A stretch of 64,000 nt of DNA from positions 38,734,001 through 38,798,000 of the forward strand of contig NC_072806.1 of assembly GCF_028583425.1 (NCBI RefSeq), in the 5' to 3' direction. Origin of the DNA: Eublepharis macularius (lineage: Eukaryota; Chordata; Lepidosauria; Squamata; Eublepharidae). The translations under genes and the position numbers were made by a program. The stretch's first letter is position 1, and each line of letters begins with the position of its first letter. Below the pieces are notes generated by a model that was given only the letters and a program-made list of their open reading frames with translations, searched no databases and had not been told where the DNA came from. Positions 30,679-42,989 of this stretch are shown piece after piece.

Positions 30679-31286
30679 TTTTTTAAAAAAAATTTTTTAT
30701 TGGTGAGTACATACAATGTTATTCAATACACAAATTCCCCATCTTATCTAAATTATATCAGCCTCCCCTTCCCCCCCTCCTTACTGACTTCCAACAGCTT
30801 TCCAACCCCAAACCCTTCTTATTACTCAAACTACTCTTAACCATAATTTTTCTAAATCCTATATATGTTATATCACTTATTCTAAGCATGTTCAAATTCT
30901 TCTATATCTCCAATTTTCTAATGTATCAATCTACATTTCACTGTTTAAACTATCTATTTTTAATACAATCTCCTTATTACTAATATTAGCTTAGATTAAT
31001 TAATAGCTAAGTTTCCCCATTAATGGTAAAGTTACTTCTCTCTCCCCTTTATAAAGTCACATGTTAATAATTCTCAAACTGCCACAATCCTCCTTTCACA
31101 TCCCATTTTTTTCTAGATATTGTTTCAATTTCTCCCAGTCTGCAATATGTTCTCCAGGATCAAGATCTTTAAGTTTTCTTGTCATTTTGTCCATCTCAGC
31201 CATGTACAGCAATTTGTAAATCCAATCTTCTATAGTTGGTATTTCTTGCGCTTTCCATTTCTGCGCATACAAAAGTCTAGCTGCTG
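30679..31286 (-). mobile_element. 5'-truncated L1 LINE with intact 17-bp target duplication
   Basis: 608 bp in reverse orientation. The low-coordinate end is the T-rich reversed poly(A) tail. The minus-strand frame 31096-31284 encodes 62 residues of L1 ORF2 C-terminus (ARLLYAQKWKAQEIPTIEDW, then a LKDLDPGE..WEKLKQYLEKNGM end) with a normal TGA stop. The identical 17-bp duplication at 30662-30678 and 31287-31303 shows an ordinary target-primed insertion that has not yet decayed much. Confidence 0.92.
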
Positions 31287-31303
31287 AGGTGGTAATGGGT
31301 TCT

Positions 31304-31988
31304 CGTGTTGGAATCTGGAGCTGCTTAGAGCCTCTAGAGCTGGGCCTGAAGGGGCTTCTTTCATGTTCCTTCTGAGTACTGGAGGAAGGCGCTTACTTGG
31401 CATCATCAAAAAATAATGGCTGGTCACACTCAAGTTTCTCTGAAGTGGCCAAAAACCCAGTCCTTCCACTGTCTAAAAGTTCCATCTTAACGAATGGGGA
31501 TTGAAAGTAGAAGTGACACAGTTAATCTGAGTATTCTGGCGGGGTTTGTTCAGATAATGTGCTTTGAGGAACTGAAAACAAAACCAAATTCTGTTTAGGT
31601 TGAACTGTAAAAGCCCTTACAGAGCCTGAGTACAATGATGTCTGTGCCCGAGAAGGGCTCTGGACCGAAGAGGAGCATTTAGCAATAATTTCTGTGGTTG
31701 CTGGACAGTACGAAGCCTTGGGATTGGCTAGGCTTGGTGGAATGACTAGGAGGGAGCCTGGCTGTCTGCTTTAGGGGTCTGTATTCTATCTTCTGCACGT
31801 CAGTCTCCAGTTTTCTGCTCCAGCTACTGGTATTAGGGGTCTGGGGCTGGCAACTATATACTTCTGGTCTAGAGTTGGTCACAGGTGCTCACAATTCCAG
31901 CCTGGTTCTGGTGGAGAGCTAATTCTCTGTACTGGACTCGTTCTTATTCTGGCTTCAGCATTTATAACCTTTGGTTGCATTAAGATGA
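31304..31988. other. Unassigned intron DNA
   Basis: Nothing recognised. Short ORFs only. Confidence 0.4.
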
Positions 31989-32063
31989 CCAGCCGTGTTT
32001 GTCTGTCTGTAGCAGTAGAAAAGAGCAAGAGTCCAGTAGCACCTGTAAGACTAACAAAATTTG
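31989..32063 (-). mobile_element. Palindromic retroelement family, truncated 3' end
   Basis: Reversed it reads TTTGTTAGTCTTACAGGTGC, TACTGGACTCTTGC, then TACTGCTACAGACAGACAAA and CACGGCTGG, the 3' end of the element at 19297-19544. The arms are absent. Confidence 0.75.
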
Positions 32064-32553
32064 GTTGCATGTTCTTGATGAGGTTTGCTTGGTCAGGAGG
32101 GCCTTCCCTTGAGAACAGTGAGATATAATGGAGTTGGTGAGATTAGGATCTGCATTTCCCCAGAGCCCCTGATTCTAATCTGCAGTCACCATTTTTTTCC
32201 TGATGGGAGGAGTGAGAAGGGAGAAAATGGAAGGGAAAGCAAGGGGGTGGAAGGACTCCTGCTAGAAGCAGACCTATGGGAACTGGAAGAGCATCACTAG
32301 GGATTGTAGACATTGGAGCAAAGAATTTGGAGTCCTTCTGTCAGAATGAAGCTGAGTGCTGGAGACTTTGTTACCTATTTGACTGCTTTAAGATAGACTT
32401 GGTAAAAAAAGCCCCAGGACTGTTGCATTCCTACGGCTTCACGTTCAAATGCCAAAGCCTAGTCAAAGACTTGCCCCTTTGTTACCAAGCAGTGTTTTCC
32501 CATCCCTTCTTGGATGAAGCTTCTCTGTTTGCCAACCCCATTGAAGTATTCAT
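32064..32553. other. Unassigned intron DNA
   Basis: Nothing recognised. Confidence 0.4.
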
Positions 32554-33400
32554 GGTTTATTTATTTATGTCGTTTATAGTCTGCCTTTCTCACTGAGACT
32601 CAAGGTGGATTACATAGTGTGAAATTAGTACAATCAGTAGCAAGGACAAGGGCAGGCATTTCCATACAGTGTCAAGGACATTTCCATAAACAACGTCATA
32701 GAGTAAATAAATACAAGTTTACAAAGAAGTAGCATTAGCAAGGATCCAATACGGAGTAGAAGAATTGCTGAAAAAGAACATAATCAGTTCTGAGACTGAC
32801 AGTAGACAACTTGAAGCACAGGAGTATAGAAGTACATATTTAAAGCAACAGATAAGATGTAAGCCACCAGTGGTGAGGTCTATGGTCCCTAACTCATTAG
32901 CGAAGCATCTGAGACCCTCTCTTTACAATACAGCCCTCCTGAGTAAAAAGCCTTTTTGAATAATTCAGTTTTGCATTGTTTGTGGAAAGCCAGGAGAGTG
33001 GGGGCTCTCCTTACCTCCTCAGGCAAGCCGTTCCACAGGTTAGGGGCCACCACATGAAAAGCCCGTCTACAGGCTGCTGTTGATTTTGCCCATGTGCAGG
33101 CTGGCACCTGCAGGAGACCCTGTTCAGATGAGCAAAGCTGCTGTGGAGGAACATAGGGAGGGAGGCACTCCCGTAGGTATGCTGGACCAAGGCTGTGAAG
33201 AGCTTTGTATGTGGTAACCAATACCTTGAACTGAGCAAGGTAGCTGATAGGTAGCCCATAGAGTGACTGCAGGATGGACGTGATGTTCAAGCTCCTGCTT
33301 GCTCCTGATAATAGTCGAGCCACAGCATTTTGCACCAATTGGAGCCTCCTAATTAACTTAGGTGGGAGACCTATGTATAGTATTTATAGACAATGTATGG
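32554..33400 (-). mobile_element. L2-like LINE, RT C-terminus and 3' end
   Basis: Minus-strand 32889-33338 is open for 149 codons and encodes VQNAVARLLSGASR, a YGLPI (HWLP) block, LVTTYKALHSLGPAYLRECL, RRAFHVVAPNLWNGLPEEVR, then LFKKAF. The low-coordinate end (GTTTATTTATTTATGTCG, TATAGTCTGCCTTTCTCACT) is the reversed 3' end. It is among the better preserved LINE fragments here, though 5'-truncated. Confidence 0.85.
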
Positions 33401-33635
33401 TTGTCAGCTACATGTGAGTAGAGTTGTTGGAACCCACCAAGGTTGAGAAAGAAGTTGCTAGCCCTGAAGCGGCAGAGAGCAGGATGGATATATTGTGTCT
33501 GTAATGCTTATGTATGTAAAAGCATCAACATTAAGGCATCATGCAGTGCACAACCTGCCATTTTGCGTGCTTTGACCTGTTGATAACAATGTGGGATAAT
33601 GGTGTGTGGGATAACGGGACAAGAACAACAATAAT
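33401..33635. other. Unassigned intron DNA
   Basis: Nothing recognised. Confidence 0.4.
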
Positions 33636-33820
33636 AACATTTGATTTATATGCTACTGTTCTGGACAACTTAATGCCACACTCCGAGTAGTATACAAAGT
33701 GCGTTGTTATCCTCACGACAATCGCCCTGTGAGGTGGGTGAGGCAGAGAGAGTTCTGAGAGAGCTGTGACTGACCCAAGGTCACCCAGCTGGCTTCAAGC
33801 AGAGGAGTGGGGAATCATAT
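33636..33820 (-). repeat. Family B SINE, reverse, head missing
   Basis: TTGATTTATATGCTACTGTT, CAACTTAATGCCACACTCCG, CTGTGAGGTGGGTGAGGC, CCAAGGTCACCCAGCTGGC. It is very close to the copy at 27632 but ends before the tRNA-like head. Confidence 0.85.
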
Positions 33821-35713
33821 CTTTAACTTAGATAACAGTTGTCTTCTTGGCTTTTAAAGCAGCACTAGATAGGCCATTGCAGAACCTGAATCCATCCTTC
33901 AGTTTTGAGTTGAAGGACAACAATTTCTGCATCTTTCTCTTTTTTAACTGTTGCTTTGCTCTGAATCAAAACGCCTTTTTTGTGGTTATATTTTCCTACT
34001 TTATTTTTGTGCTAACAATATCATTCGTATATTTGAGGGTCAGGAAATTTCCTCTATCTCCACTGGCATTAGGTCGTGGTGAGTGTTTTTCCCCTCACTG
34101 TGAGCAAATGATATTGTCTTTCTTCTGCAAACCTAATTGGTTTGATTTGTGTGCGTCATTAATTCTGGGAAACATTTGCATAAACCTGAATGGCTTAGTT
34201 ATGATACACTAAGGTTGTGGTTTTTGACAGAAGCCCATGTGCGGCTCATTGACGGCTATGCAGTTGAATGGGTTCAAACCTGCCTTTTATCCGTGGGCAG
34301 AATTTTCTGCACATGATGGTTGACTGGAAGCTGGACGTTCCATCTAAAAGTTGGGGAAACCCTAATGTGGCAGCTAAAACTGTATCTTCAGATGTTCTTA
34401 TGGGGATGCTCTTTGCTGAACCCTCAGTGTTCATGGAGCTCTGTAGAGTTCAAAGTACATAGTCTGAAGAGCTTGTGAACATTACACACATGTTGATATC
34501 TTAACCCTGGTTAACTGTTACAGATTTAAATCCAAAGCTCTGGTGATTCCAGTTAAGCCCCCCACACCCTGGGACCCACGTATTTAAAGGACTGTGTTTT
34601 CCAGTATGAACCCCAGTTGCAAATCCAGTCACCGTGGCAGTTTATTTCAACGTTCTCTTCGTGTAAGCAGGACATTTGCTCTGTCTCTGTCTCCGGATCT
34701 TTCTGTGGCTTTCCTGAGAAAGTTGGGAAGGTGACTATCCTCATGGCTTTCAGGTAGCTTTGTAAAATTTGGGTCATTCAAGAGGACTTCTGAGGATGGA
34801 CAGTAGTGAGCATTTAGCCTGATTTTTATTATGGTTTTTAATATTTGGTTTTACTGTGGTGAATTGTGTTTTCCTGCAAGCCACTTTTGGTGAGCTAGAA
34901 GTGTTTTAAATTGCATCCTGGTTACCTGAGAAGAATACTTGTGCTATCAAGAAAAAGAGGGACCCATCTAAAATTCACATACTGATTATGCTATGTAAGA
35001 AGGGGGATAACTTTTGTGTATAAGCTTGTATACAAGGTTTTCTATAACTTTTGTATAACTTTGTTCTAGAGGAGATTGTCTTACATTCAGGGTTGTCCTT
35101 TCTGGTTAAATACAGGTATCTTAAAATTTGAACACGAGGGAAACAGAAAAGAAGGGGAGGGCAGGGCAGGACAGTGGAGGCAAGGATAAAGAGTGGGATG
35201 GAGTGTGCATTCTGTCAAGCTTTGGTAGAAGGCTATAGGCTGAATTAGATTATTTATCGTACGTTCACAGTATATTTGGACATAGTGGTCAGGGACCTGT
35301 TTGCACGTTCTTCATTTGATGAAGAGTGAAGTGTAATTCCTTCAACTTTGAATAGAACATCTGTATTTCATTTAGAATTTTGGAGGCCCCAAGGCCGGAT
35401 GCCACATACAAAGTCCTTTTTGGTTAGACCTAATTGTCACGTTAAACTGTATTTTCCTCAATGTCATTGTATACTTTTTGCAACCTGTAATGTAAATGTT
35501 TTAGGGGCATCAGGCTTTGCTTTTTCTTCTCTGTTTTGTAGATTTCTTTACTCTGTATTGCACTTGTTAATCTGAAAATGAAATGTAAAAAAGAAACCAG
35601 TGTGTGTTGCTTATTGAGTATTCTGTCTGTGTACAGTTACTGAACAAAAATTTGAAGAATGAGAAACTTTGCAAATTTGCCTTTTTAAAAGTTCTTGGTG
35701 GTTGTGTGCAGGT
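33821..35713. other. Unassigned intron DNA
   Basis: No gene or clear repeat. A possible LINE tail lies at 34820-34920. The ORF at 33847-34212 is hydrophobic and AT-driven with no family features. Confidence 0.45.
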
Positions 35714-35915
35714 TGTGTCTGTGTACTGAAGCTGCCTCCCTCTGTATACATGTTGATCCAGGCCGACCAGAGTCAGTATTGTCTTCTCTGACTGACAGCA
35801 GTTCAGAAGGAGGACTTTCACGTTTCCTGTTTCTTTTAATCGGAGGTGCTGGAGATTGGACCTGGGACCTTCGGCCCGAAAAGCAGGTGCCCTGCTGCTG
35901 AGCCACAGTTCTAAG
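35714..35915 (-). repeat. Family A SINE, reverse, near full length
   Basis: GAAGCTGCCTCCCTCTGTAT, AGAGTCAGTATTGTCTTCTC, TGACTGACAGCAGTTC, GGAGATTGGACCTGGGACC (B box reversed) and CCTGCTGCTGAGCCACAG (A box reversed). Confidence 0.88.
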
Positions 35916-36299
35916 ATTCTAGTGAGATTTCTTGTTGCTTTCATCCAAGATTTTATTCCTATCTGGCACATATGTAGTCTACCAGCTGATGCAAAGTGAT
36001 TGAATATGACCCTAACGCCTCTAATCTTGGAGTGCTCTTGATAAAAAGGGGTTTTACTGCTTTTTGGGTTCAGCAAATGGTCTGTACTGTTTTGGATGGT
36101 CAGATGCTGCGTTTGTGGTGTGGCTGTTGTCCTAGCTCCCCCTCCCCTGCCTTTATTTTCATTTCTGGTCACATTTGCTCTTCTGCAAAAACTCTCCTGG
36201 GCCAGCCAGATGCTCCAGAGGGCCTGCAAGCATAGGCATTGAGGCCAGAGCCCCCCTTTAATTGAGTCCCAGGTAACTGGTATTTATTGGTATACTGCC
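35916..36299. other. Unassigned intron DNA
   Basis: Nothing recognised. The ORF 35567-36229 on the minus strand crosses the SINE and is a chance frame. Confidence 0.4.
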
Positions 36300-36545
36300 T
36301 CCGAACATGGAGGCTCTAAAAAGCTGTTATTGCTAATAGCCATGGATAGCTATCCTCTTGTATAGTGTTTAATCCCCTTCCAAAGTCATCCAAGCTGGCG
36401 GCCATCACGGCATCTTGTGGGAGTGAATGATAGAAGCTAATTATACTTTAGTAAAGAAGTGCTTCCTTTTGTTTGTCTGGAATTTACTGTCCATAATTAG
36501 GTAAATCTGATTTGTGAGATTATAGGAGGAGAAGTTCTTTCTAGC
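36300..36545 (-). mobile_element. CR1/L3-like LINE fragment, reverse
   Basis: TAATAGCCATGGATAGCTAT, TAATCCCCTTCCAAAGTCAT, GGCGGCCATCACGGCATC, GAAGAAGTGCTTCC-like AAGAAGTGCTTCCTTTTGTT. This matches the reversed order of the element at 63595-63893, from the LWNSLP region outward. Confidence 0.7.
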
Positions 36546-36752
36546 CACTTTTTCTGTACCAAATATAATTTTATAATTCAATTTTATATTCAACTACAAC
36601 CTGACTGATAGGCTGACTATCATCTCCTCCCACCTGCTCCAAACTTTTTAGTTGTTTCTATTCTTCTCCTGTTAGGACGGATGGTTGAAAAAACAGACTG
36701 TGGTTCATTAGGACACAACCAAGGCCAAACTGGGATTCTTCAGAGTTCTACC
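36546..36752. other. Unassigned intron DNA
   Basis: Probably more of the same old LINE, but not confidently aligned. Confidence 0.35.
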
Positions 36753-36900
36753 AAAGGGGGAGAAAACTCCCCCTCACTGGCAGTTTTCAAGAAGAGGCTG
36801 GATGAATCCTTGTCAGAGATGCTTTAGGCTGATCCTGCACTGGGCAGGGGGTTGGACTAGATGGTCTGCAAGGCCCCTTCCAACTCTATGATTCTATGAG
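36753..36900 (+). mobile_element. CR1 3' end
   Basis: CCCCCTCACTGGCAGTTTTC, AAGAAGAGGCTGGATGAATC, GTTGGACTAGATGGTCTGC, then CCAACTCTATGATTCTATGA. The last block is the CR1 3'-terminal octamer repeat. Confidence 0.93.
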
Positions 36901-39604
36901 TTACTTTTGCACTTAGGCTATGTGTGCCGCATTGGACATATGTCTTCCAGCCCTCTTTCCCTATGGGGAGAAATTCTTCTCTGCATATCCAGTGAATTCA
37001 TTTCTTCCTGGCTCAGCAACAATTGGGGTTGATGTGTAAAATTGTTTGAGCAGAGTGCCAGATGGTGAGCCTTGTGCATTTGGCTGAGTGCCGGTAGCTG
37101 TTAAATACATGCTCCATGCCCTGTTGGAGGGGAGCAAAGGGAAGAGTTTCCTGTTCTCTGCCAGTGGCTTTCCAACAGGAAGTGGGGGGAGGCTGTTTTT
37201 TGCTGCACTTCTATTAAAATTATTTCCCCCCTGGCAGTGGCTCAGAGATTTTGTGTGTGTACATTAAGATTGTGGCACTGCAGAGGAAGGCAAAGGAAGG
37301 TGACTCCAGAGCTTGTGATGCCCAACAGTGTGCCTGTTCCTAAAAATAGACCCTGCTGGTGCTGGTGCTGGTGCTGCCTCCTCACCGGGGAGTTAACCAA
37401 GTGAGCTGGGCAGGATGGCAGGAATGGAGCAAAGTGAGCCGCTGTGCCATATTTTCTGTTTTTTCAAAGGCCGGCTGCAAGCAGAGTCCTTTCCGATTGT
37501 GCCTCTATCTGTGTTTTTCTCCTTGTCCTTGTTTGTAAGAAAACCCTTCAGTGGTGAATTGTCATACTTGTGTGTGTGTGTGTGTCGGGGGGGCGGTCAT
37601 GGAGAGCCTGAGGCTGGGGAGAGTGGAGGCTTCTTGTGTGCATGGAGGGGAGGGGGGGGGAGGGAGGAGCCGTATCTTGTTTGCCAGAGTAAAATGAAGC
37701 AGGATCTTTGGTGGCTCCTCTTTTAATTCTAGTGGGAGCGTTCATGGGCTGGATCCCACCAGTAGCTTCACACATGCTTGGCAAAGTAGACCGTAGTCTG
37801 GACACTTTACACTGGAACAAAAAGTTGTCCAGGCTCAACTGTATAGTGTGCGGTTTCTGGATCCTGTTGTCCGACAAGTGGTGGGAGTTTCCTGTTCAAA
37901 GGAGCTCTTAGGCACGCAGGAGGGCTGGTTTGGATTGGGCCGTGGCACCCAGGGAGGAGAGCCTAGAGGGGACCCCCCCCCCCACACACACACTGTCTTC
38001 CTAACCTGAAAGCGTTCTGGGGATGTGCTGTTTGCCCTGCTGGAGGAACCAGTTTCCCCAAGGGGGCAAATATTGGCGGACAAGCTTAAGGCTTCTCCTG
38101 GGATGTGCCATGGCCATAGCTGAACTGGACCTAGGATGGCCATGTTGGCCACTGGAGAGGGCCGCCTCCTTCCCTCAGCCTGGGCCCCCTGCTGCTGTTC
38201 AGAGAGTGGCAGGGGGAAATGGAGTGGGGAGGAGGCAAGAAGAAGCATCCTGCAACACTACAGCTGGCAGTGAGGTCGCTGTGGTGGGATTTCCTCCAAA
38301 CTGTGTCGTTTTGAGTTTTGGGAAGCCCTAGAGCATGCCAAGAGGCAGGGATGTCGCTTGGTGTTGCAGAGATGCCATTTGGATGCGTGTCTCCCCCAGT
38401 CACCCAAACGCTGGCAACCCTAACTGGGTGCCCATGTGCCTGTGAATCTAAGTTCAACAGAGAGCCCACAAAGCATCTCTGCCGAGAGGGCTTGACTGGA
38501 CACGTACCTGGAACTGCGTATTGTGCCGTTAAGCCCTCAGCCTTTAAGGTGCCCCCAGACTCCTGTAAATTGTCACAAGGGAACTGAATACTGCCACTAA
38601 GGGCCAAGAGGGAAAAAATGCGCCTTCTCCCTCTGAGGCGGAGGACATCTTGGGTGATTCCCACCGTCCAAACAGGGAGACAGGAACTAATTTTCTTCCT
38701 CTTCCTGTCTGGCCTGTGGGACACCCTCTCTCTTCAGTTCTGTCCCTGCCTCCAGGGAGAGCAGTCTAGCAGCAGACGAGCTCTGCTACTTTCTTATTAA
38801 GACTTCAGTTTCCCTTTCCCTTTCCCATTTCTATTCCTTTGCTGTGAGAAGGATTTTGTTTGACTGGGGGTTGGTAAAAACCTTTCTCTGCTGTCTGCCA
38901 GAGTAGAGAGTGCTGAGCCAGGTGGACTAGTAGCTTGGTATGTTCCAAGCTTTGTGCTTTTGTTTGTAAATTTTATCTTGAACCACTGTCTAAATAGCTA
39001 CATAAATAATAAATCTAAATAGCTTGGCATTCAAATTATGTTGCTCCCTTTGGGTTGGATTCAGACTGGCAATTTCCACCAGTCCCCACATTCTGCTGCA
39101 GACCTCTTCATGTCATTCTTTGGGGTCTCTGTATTCTGAGGGATTCTGGTTCTGAGGTCCACTGCTTTTTGGAGCATGGCTGGGTGAAATCCAGTGACTG
39201 CTCTAATTTTGCTCCCTTTGGGGGAAAATATTTTTTCCCATATAATGGGCAAATAATTTTGAAGATTAAAGCAATGATGACTTGACAAGTGGATCCACTT
39301 GAGAGGGAGAAAATAAGATGGGCTTGCAAGCAAGATGTTTGCCAGCAGTTGGCCTCACCAATAAATCTACCAGTTATTGTCCCATAAAGAAAGTGGGTAA
39401 CCAGTTAGTTTAAAATACTTATGGATCTGCATTATAACCATGACTCTTGAAGTGATTTGCAAAAATTATGCAGAAAACAGTAAAACTATTATGAAAACTA
39501 AATACCTTTTTCTTTTTTAAAAAAGTGGTAACAATAGCAGTCCCCTCCAAGCATCAGGTCAGCAGAAAACATGGCAGTTAAAAAAATGGGAATGAGAATA
39601 GAGA
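36901..39604. other. Unassigned intron DNA with simple repeats
   Basis: Simple repeats: (GCTGGT)n at 37354-37376, (TG)n at 37569-37585, a G run near 37646-37661, a C run at 37973-37982. A family A SINE fragment lies at about 38884-38950. Several long ORFs on both strands at 37548-38724 overlap each other and show no family features. Confidence 0.45.
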
Positions 39605-39770
39605 ATGGGGCTGTGATTGGCTCAATGGTGATGTGCATGTGTTGCATGTAGGCCCCAGGTTCAATCCTTGTAACATTTGTTGCAAAAGATCCTTCTCTGC
39701 CCGAGATCTGCTGTCAGACTGACTTAGCAAGAAAGAACTACATGGATCAATGATATGAGATAGCTTTGGA
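39605..39770 (+). repeat. Family A SINE
   Basis: GGGGCTGTGATTGGCTCAAT (A-box region), CCCCAGGTTCAATCCTTGTA (B box), GATCCTTCTCTGCCCGAGAT, and an end with GATATGAGATAGCTTT. Diverged in the body. Confidence 0.7.
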
Positions 39771-39825
39771 ATAATAGAATCATTGGGTTGGAAGGGAACT
39801 CCAGGATCATCTAGTCCGAGTTCAA
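39771..39825 (-). mobile_element. CR1 3'-end fragment, reverse
   Basis: AATAGAATCATTGGGTTGGA, AGGGAACTCCAGGATCATCT, AGTCC, the reversed CR1 terminus. Confidence 0.8.
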
Positions 39826-39857
39826 AACCAATGGAACACCATTGACACTGCGCATTA

Positions 39858-40026
39858 TTGGGGGTCTGAAGTGTCTTCTCGCCTCCATTTTATCCTTACA
39901 ACAGCCCTGTGAGGTAGGTTACACTCAAGAGTGTACCACTGGCCCAGGGTTACTGACCAAGCATCTATGGTATGGTAAGAATTTGAACCTGGATTGCCTA
40001 GATTCTGTTCTAACCACTACACCACA
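39858..40026 (-). repeat. Family B SINE, reverse
   Basis: TTATCCTTACAACAGCCCTG, TGAGGTAGGTTACACTC, AATTTGAACCTGGATTGCC, TTCTAACCACTACACCAC (reversed head). Confidence 0.8.
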
Positions 40027-41574
40027 GTTATCACCAAATGCCATTTAAAAAAAGTCTTCCCTCAATGCCTAAGGCACAAGAGTATGTTCTAGGTGGATGG
40101 AGGGAGCAAGGAGGGAGCTGCACAGGTGAGGTAACATCTCTGGTGGCTACCTGAAGATGGGAGAGTGTACACAGAGCAGGGCCTCTGCTACTGACCCTGG
40201 CAGTTGGGGGGGAAGGGATCCCTAAGGTGCCCCAGTTCCAGCGGGCTGTTTGTTTTTATATTTATTTGTTTTGAGATTTATGTCCAGTTTTTGTCCCCAG
40301 TAGGGATTCGCAGCAGCTTACAAGACTGTTCTCTCCTTTTCTGTTTCTCAGCCTTCAATAAATGAAAGAAGATTATCTGGCTTTATATAAAGCTCCGGTC
40401 TGAACCGGAAGATGTTTCCACCCACCTGCATGCTCTTCTCCGTGTTTGCTGGCATCCCGGCTCTTCCCTTCCCATCTGCCGGCCAACGTTTGTCTATCGT
40501 GTCCATTGGCAGATGGATCTCTTCCAACCTCCTATTTTTTTTTAATTAGACGATCTTCTTTCAATAGGCTCTGAACCAAATATTTATGTAGATGGCGATG
40601 AATTATTTATGGCTGCGTTGACCCGAGGGAGCGCTTACCTTGGTGCGGAGCACGCAAAGATGATGGAGTTGGTTTGTCAAGTGCCAGGGAGAAGCACTGC
40701 CTTCTGGGATGGGTGTGCCTTGTTTGCACCACAGCCAACCCCCCCCCCCAAATATCCTTAAACACCTGTCATCAGGATTGAGCTCAACCAGTGATAGCTT
40801 GGGGCCACTTGTGGCTCTTCCACATGTCACCTGGGGCTATTTGGAGCACCGTACCCTAATGTAGCACCTGCCCTGTGTTTCGGGAAAACAGGCACGGCCC
40901 CTGCCCAGAGGGGGTTGTGGTGGGCAGGTGATTTTTACCTTAAAACAACCACTGCTGGAAAACAAGCAAGCTGCTCACCTTCCTGAGGTGCAGGTCTCAA
41001 GTCAGCGATGGACGTTAATGATCGATGGCAGCTGTGAATGTGGCTCTGTGGGTGCCACTGATTTAAACATTATGGCTTCCCGGTGGATGCCCCTGGAAAA
41101 GCCTTTCCCGGGGTGGTGAGCTGGTCCATGTGTCAGTATCATATTCAAAACTTCCTTATTGAACGTTCATGCTCAGGCCTAGGCAGTGCCTGTGCACTTG
41201 TGGTGTGTCCTTGCTAGTGTCGGTGTGAGCCGCTGTACGAGATTGGGGGCGGTCTGCGTGGTCAGGAGTTTGTAAGTGGTAGCACAGCCATGTGAGGCTC
41301 TGCCAGAAGGAAGGGGCTTCCTTTGGCATGTGTGTAAGTGGACAGGTTCCTAATAACACGTCCATAATCGCTTGGGAGTGCTTTGTATGTAGAATGCAGC
41401 AGATCCGGTCCCAGGAGTCTTCAGCTAGGAACTCCGCTCGCTGGTACTTGGAAAGGCTTTTCTTCTGCTCAGGCTCCAGCTAGCCACGAGCTGTTTGAAA
41501 AGACAATGCTGTGTTAGTGGAACCAGGGATCTGACCTCTGATGAGGCAGCTGCGTGTGTTCAGGAGTCCAAGAG
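40027..41574. other. Intron DNA, mostly unassigned
   Basis: A family B tail fragment in reverse lies at about 40255-40350 (GGATTCGCAGCAGCTTACAA). The stretch 40540-40620 (TTAATTAGACGATCTTC, AATATTTATGTAGATGGCGA) has no repeat signature and could be a conserved non-coding element. A C run lies at 40741-40750. Confidence 0.45.
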
Positions 41575-41942
41575 TAGCCGTGTTCATTCTCACAACAGCC
41601 CTGTGAGGTCAGTTAGACTGAGAGATCAACTAGCAAGCTGCATGGCTGAGTGGAGATTTAAAACCAGGTCACCAAGATCCTAGGCTGGCACTCTGACCGT
41701 TGTGTTCATTCATTCACTCAGTGCATTTTTATCCTGCCTTTCCTCCAAGGAGCTCCGGGCGATGCACATCATTCCGTCCTGCTTTTTGTCATGACAGCAA
41801 TCCTGTTGGTAGGTTAGGCAAAGAGAGAGAGAGCGAGAGATTGGTCCAGGGTCATCCCACGTGTTTAATGGCAGGGCGAGGGTTGGAGCCCAGGTCTTCC
41901 TGATTCTAGGCTAACTCTCTACCACTGTACCACACTGGCTCA
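41575..41942 (-). repeat. Two family B SINE copies, reverse, in tandem
   Basis: Copy 1 (41575-41700): TTCTCACAACAGCCCTGTGA, GAGTGGAGATTTAAAACCAG, GGCACTCTGACCGTTGTG. Copy 2 (41708-41942): TTTTTATCCTGCCTTTCCTC, GGTCATCCCACGTG, CTCTACCACTGTACCACACT. Confidence 0.75.
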
Positions 41943-42004
41943 TGTAATTATGAATTCCTTCTTACAAACCTGTATTTTGTATATGCACAATTACCTAGGT
42001 CACA

Positions 42005-42128
42005 GTGTGTTATGTGCTGTCATGTCGCTTCTGACTTAATGATGACCCTGTGAATTAACGCCCTCCAAAATGTGCTGTCATTATTAACAGCTGTGGCTTA
42101 ACAGCTGGATGGAGCCTCCAGGGCTAGA
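42005..42128 (-). mobile_element. BovB LINE 3' end, reverse
   Basis: Reversed it reads CTGTTAATAATGACAGCACA, TTTTGGAGGGCG, TTCACAGGGTCATCATTAAG, TCAGAAGCGACATGACAGCA, the same order as 3125-3200 in the forward BovB copy. Confidence 0.8.
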
Positions 42129-42989
42129 AGCAGCCTCCTTCTGAGGGCTGGTCTGGTGGTGGGAGTGGGAATGGGAGCGGGGAGATTGGGGCTTCCTGGA
42201 AGTATCAGACAGGATGCAGAATGCAGGTGGGCTCTGGTTCTGACCCGTCAGGGCTTTTCTTGCATTCTTCTGCCCGTGGCCTCTAAGGTGCTGCTTTGTC
42301 TGTGGAGCCCGTCTGTTCTTCTCATCATGCAGCCTTTTGGCTGCTGCAAAGCAGGTTGATCATTAATTCTCTTCCTAACAAAGGTGGCCAGCTGATTGTT
42401 ACCTTCTCTAGGAAACCTGGCACTTCGGGCCCCGAGGGTGGGGTATGATGTCATTTTGACCCGGTAGCAGTGGATAAGAAGGCGGTGGTGATGACGGGTG
42501 TTAGCTTGGGCTGGGCCGGGCAGTTTGGCTGCTCAAGTGCTGATAAACTGCCGTGGAGGTCTGGGACCGGGTGCCCAGCGACATTCGCTTGCCTGCCAAG
42601 GATGGGGGTTATTTGCTGAATTGGTGAGCTGAAGCAGGGGGTCATGGCTTGTGGCAGGTAAGCTGAAAGGGGGCCATGGCTCTGAGGGAGTGTTTGTGGT
42701 AGGCTATAATAAGCAGGCCTTTTCGGTGCCTTCTTTCAAGATTTCTGAGTACTGGGCAGAGGGCCGTAGACCAGCATTAGAATATGTACTTTGTAGGCAG
42801 AACGGATCAGCATCTTCTGCCCAGTGGATCTTGGTAGCAGCGTTGCAAAAGGCCTCCCTCAGAGCTCCTGCAGGGCTTGCTTCCAGTTGGACTAGACTGG
42901 TGTCACTAATCTGGCTCATGCATGTTTATCACACATGCAAAGCAAGCTATGTTGTAGTTCGGGTGTGTATCTGCTGTAGGGATACCTAC
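42129..42989. other. Unassigned intron DNA
   Basis: Nothing recognised. Confidence 0.4.

Noticed and set aside
37548..38724. Several ORFs of 100-197 aa on both strands
   Set aside because: They overlap in different frames with no domain features, and simple repeats explain part of the openness.
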